In this document: positions 63,368 through 64,000 of the stretch, one piece after another
Position numbering within the stretch: the stretch's first letter is position 1
Layout: each line of letters opens with the position of its first letter
From: Myxococcales bacterium 68-20
GTDB taxonomy: Bacteria; Myxococcota_A; Polyangia; Polyangiales; Polyangiaceae
Direction of reading: 5' to 3'
Assembly: GCA_001899635.1 (NCBI GenBank)
Contig: MKVQ01000010.1
Span: 62,001-126,000 of the forward strand
Length of the DNA: 64,000 nt
Position numbers and translations under genes: made by a program
Notes under the pieces: generated by a model
What the model was told of the DNA's origin: nothing
The model's database searches: none
Seen by the model: only the letters and a program-made list of their open reading frames with translations

Positions 63368-64000
63368 ATGGACCGTCCCGACCTCGACAAGCGATGCGGT
63401 AGCTGCGCGCGCTTCGTCCGCATCATCGAGACGATCGACGAGAACGGCGAGGTCAAGCGCAAGGGGGAGTGCCTCCTCATGGTGTGGCCGCCGCCCCTCT
63501 ACGAGCACAACACGTGCTCTCAGTACGTGAAGCGAGGGACGTTCACCGGCAAGCCCGTGCCCAAGGCGCGGACCCCGCGTGGGCCCCGGACCTCTTCGCG
63601 CGCAGCCGCGACTCCCGGCGCGCCCCGTGTACCCTTCGAGTTCGAGCTGCCCGAGGAGCTTCTGGATATGAACGCTGACGAATTCCGCGAGGTCCTTCGT
63701 GAGGTCATCCGTGACGAGCTCGGCGTTGCCGAGGTCGAGCTCGGCGGACGCTGGCAAGGCGGCGAGGTGGTCCTCAAGCCCGGCAAGGAGGGCACGCAGG
63801 AGAAGCGGATCCCGATCGAGTCGCTCTTCGGCAAGATCGTGATGATCCGCGACCGGCTCCGCGTGCTCGAGCAGAAGATCAACGGCAACGGGAAGCTCTC
63901 GGCCGAGGAGAAGGTCCAGATGCAGCAGTACGTGACCGGCTGCTATGGATCGCTGACGACGTTCAACGTCCTGTTCGCCGACAAGGGGGATCACTTCGTG
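63368..64000 (+). CDS. Cys-rich protein with possible zinc site, runs off the window
   Basis: Starts at ATG 63368 and is still open at the last base, so only 211 residues are seen. The N-terminus has MDRPDLDKRCGSCARF and, after GECLLMVWPPPLYEHNTCSQY, two more Cys: a CxxC ... C ... C layout that could bind zinc or iron. An Arg/Pro/Ala linker follows, then acidic, helical sequence (FELPEELLDMNADEFREVLREVIRDELGV) and a coiled-coil-like part (IVMIRDRLRVLEQKINGNGKLSAEEKVQMQQYV). No family recognised. Eight bases after the previous gene. Confidence 0.65.
   Translation, partial: MDRPDLDKRCGSCARFVRIIETIDENGEVKRKGECLLMVWPPPLYEHNTCSQYVKRGTFTGKPVPKARTPRGPRTSSRAAATPGAPRVPFEFELPEELLDMNADEFREVLREVIRDELGVAEVELGGRWQGGEVVLKPGKEGTQEKRIPIESLFGKIVMIRDRLRVLEQKINGNGKLSAEEKVQMQQYVTGCYGSLTTFNVLFADKGDHFV

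Overview
GC-rich (about two thirds G+C), tightly packed chromosomal DNA on both strands. The mix points to Myxococcota, probably a Polyangiales-type bacterium: a eukaryote-like Ser/Thr kinase with a PEGA tail, many Asp/Gly- and Cys-rich secreted lipoproteins, a split LigD-type NHEJ set, a SNF2 helicase, a type III secretion inner-rod-like protein, and an ECF sigma operon. I saw no rRNA, tRNA, insertion sequence, CRISPR array or attachment site. The assignment rests on gene content and style, not on a marker gene.

Layout. 1-10.1 kb: the end of an unknown gene, a WecG/TagA glycosyltransferase, an ATP-dependent DNA ligase and a LigD-type polymerase (split NHEJ), then a tight four-gene minus-strand operon: AsnB, a long methyltransferase, and a quaternary-amine-type ABC importer whose permease is fused to its binding protein. 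10.4-29.1 kb: MarC-like protein, lipoproteins, an FGE-fold lipoprotein with a histone-H1-like insert, HCCA isomerase-like protein, an esterase, a DUF4173-like membrane protein, a SNF2 helicase, a radical SAM/B12/TPR protein, an ASPM-SPD-2-Hydin-like lipoprotein, an orphan TolC and other envelope proteins.

29.2-38.9 kb is the most interesting segment: a putative lasso-type RiPP gene cluster. A 58-codon gene at 30249-30425 encodes a peptide with a textbook lasso leader motif and a 19-residue core with Gly1 and Glu8 correctly placed for an 8-residue macrolactam. It is followed by an asparagine-synthetase-like cyclase, an HPr-kinase-like peptide kinase, a PqqD-type recognition protein, a Cys-rich lipoprotein, a PF14907-type nucleotidyltransferase, a family 2 glycosyltransferase, a PRMT-like methyltransferase with its own PqqD-like tail, and an ABC exporter. 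A divergent PhyH-family oxygenase carries His-x-Gly instead of His-x-Asp, as in Fe/2-oxoglutarate halogenases. No B2 leader peptidase is visible.

38.9-64 kb is mostly housekeeping on the minus strand: a GT-C membrane glycosyltransferase, gap-pgk-tpiA-secG, an ECF sigma operon, a DUF99 protein, ftsH, tilS with a RumA-like rRNA methyltransferase, the PEGA kinase, mnmA, and a SctI-like rod protein beside a sigma-28-like factor. Two unrecognised plus-strand genes close the window, the last one running off the edge.
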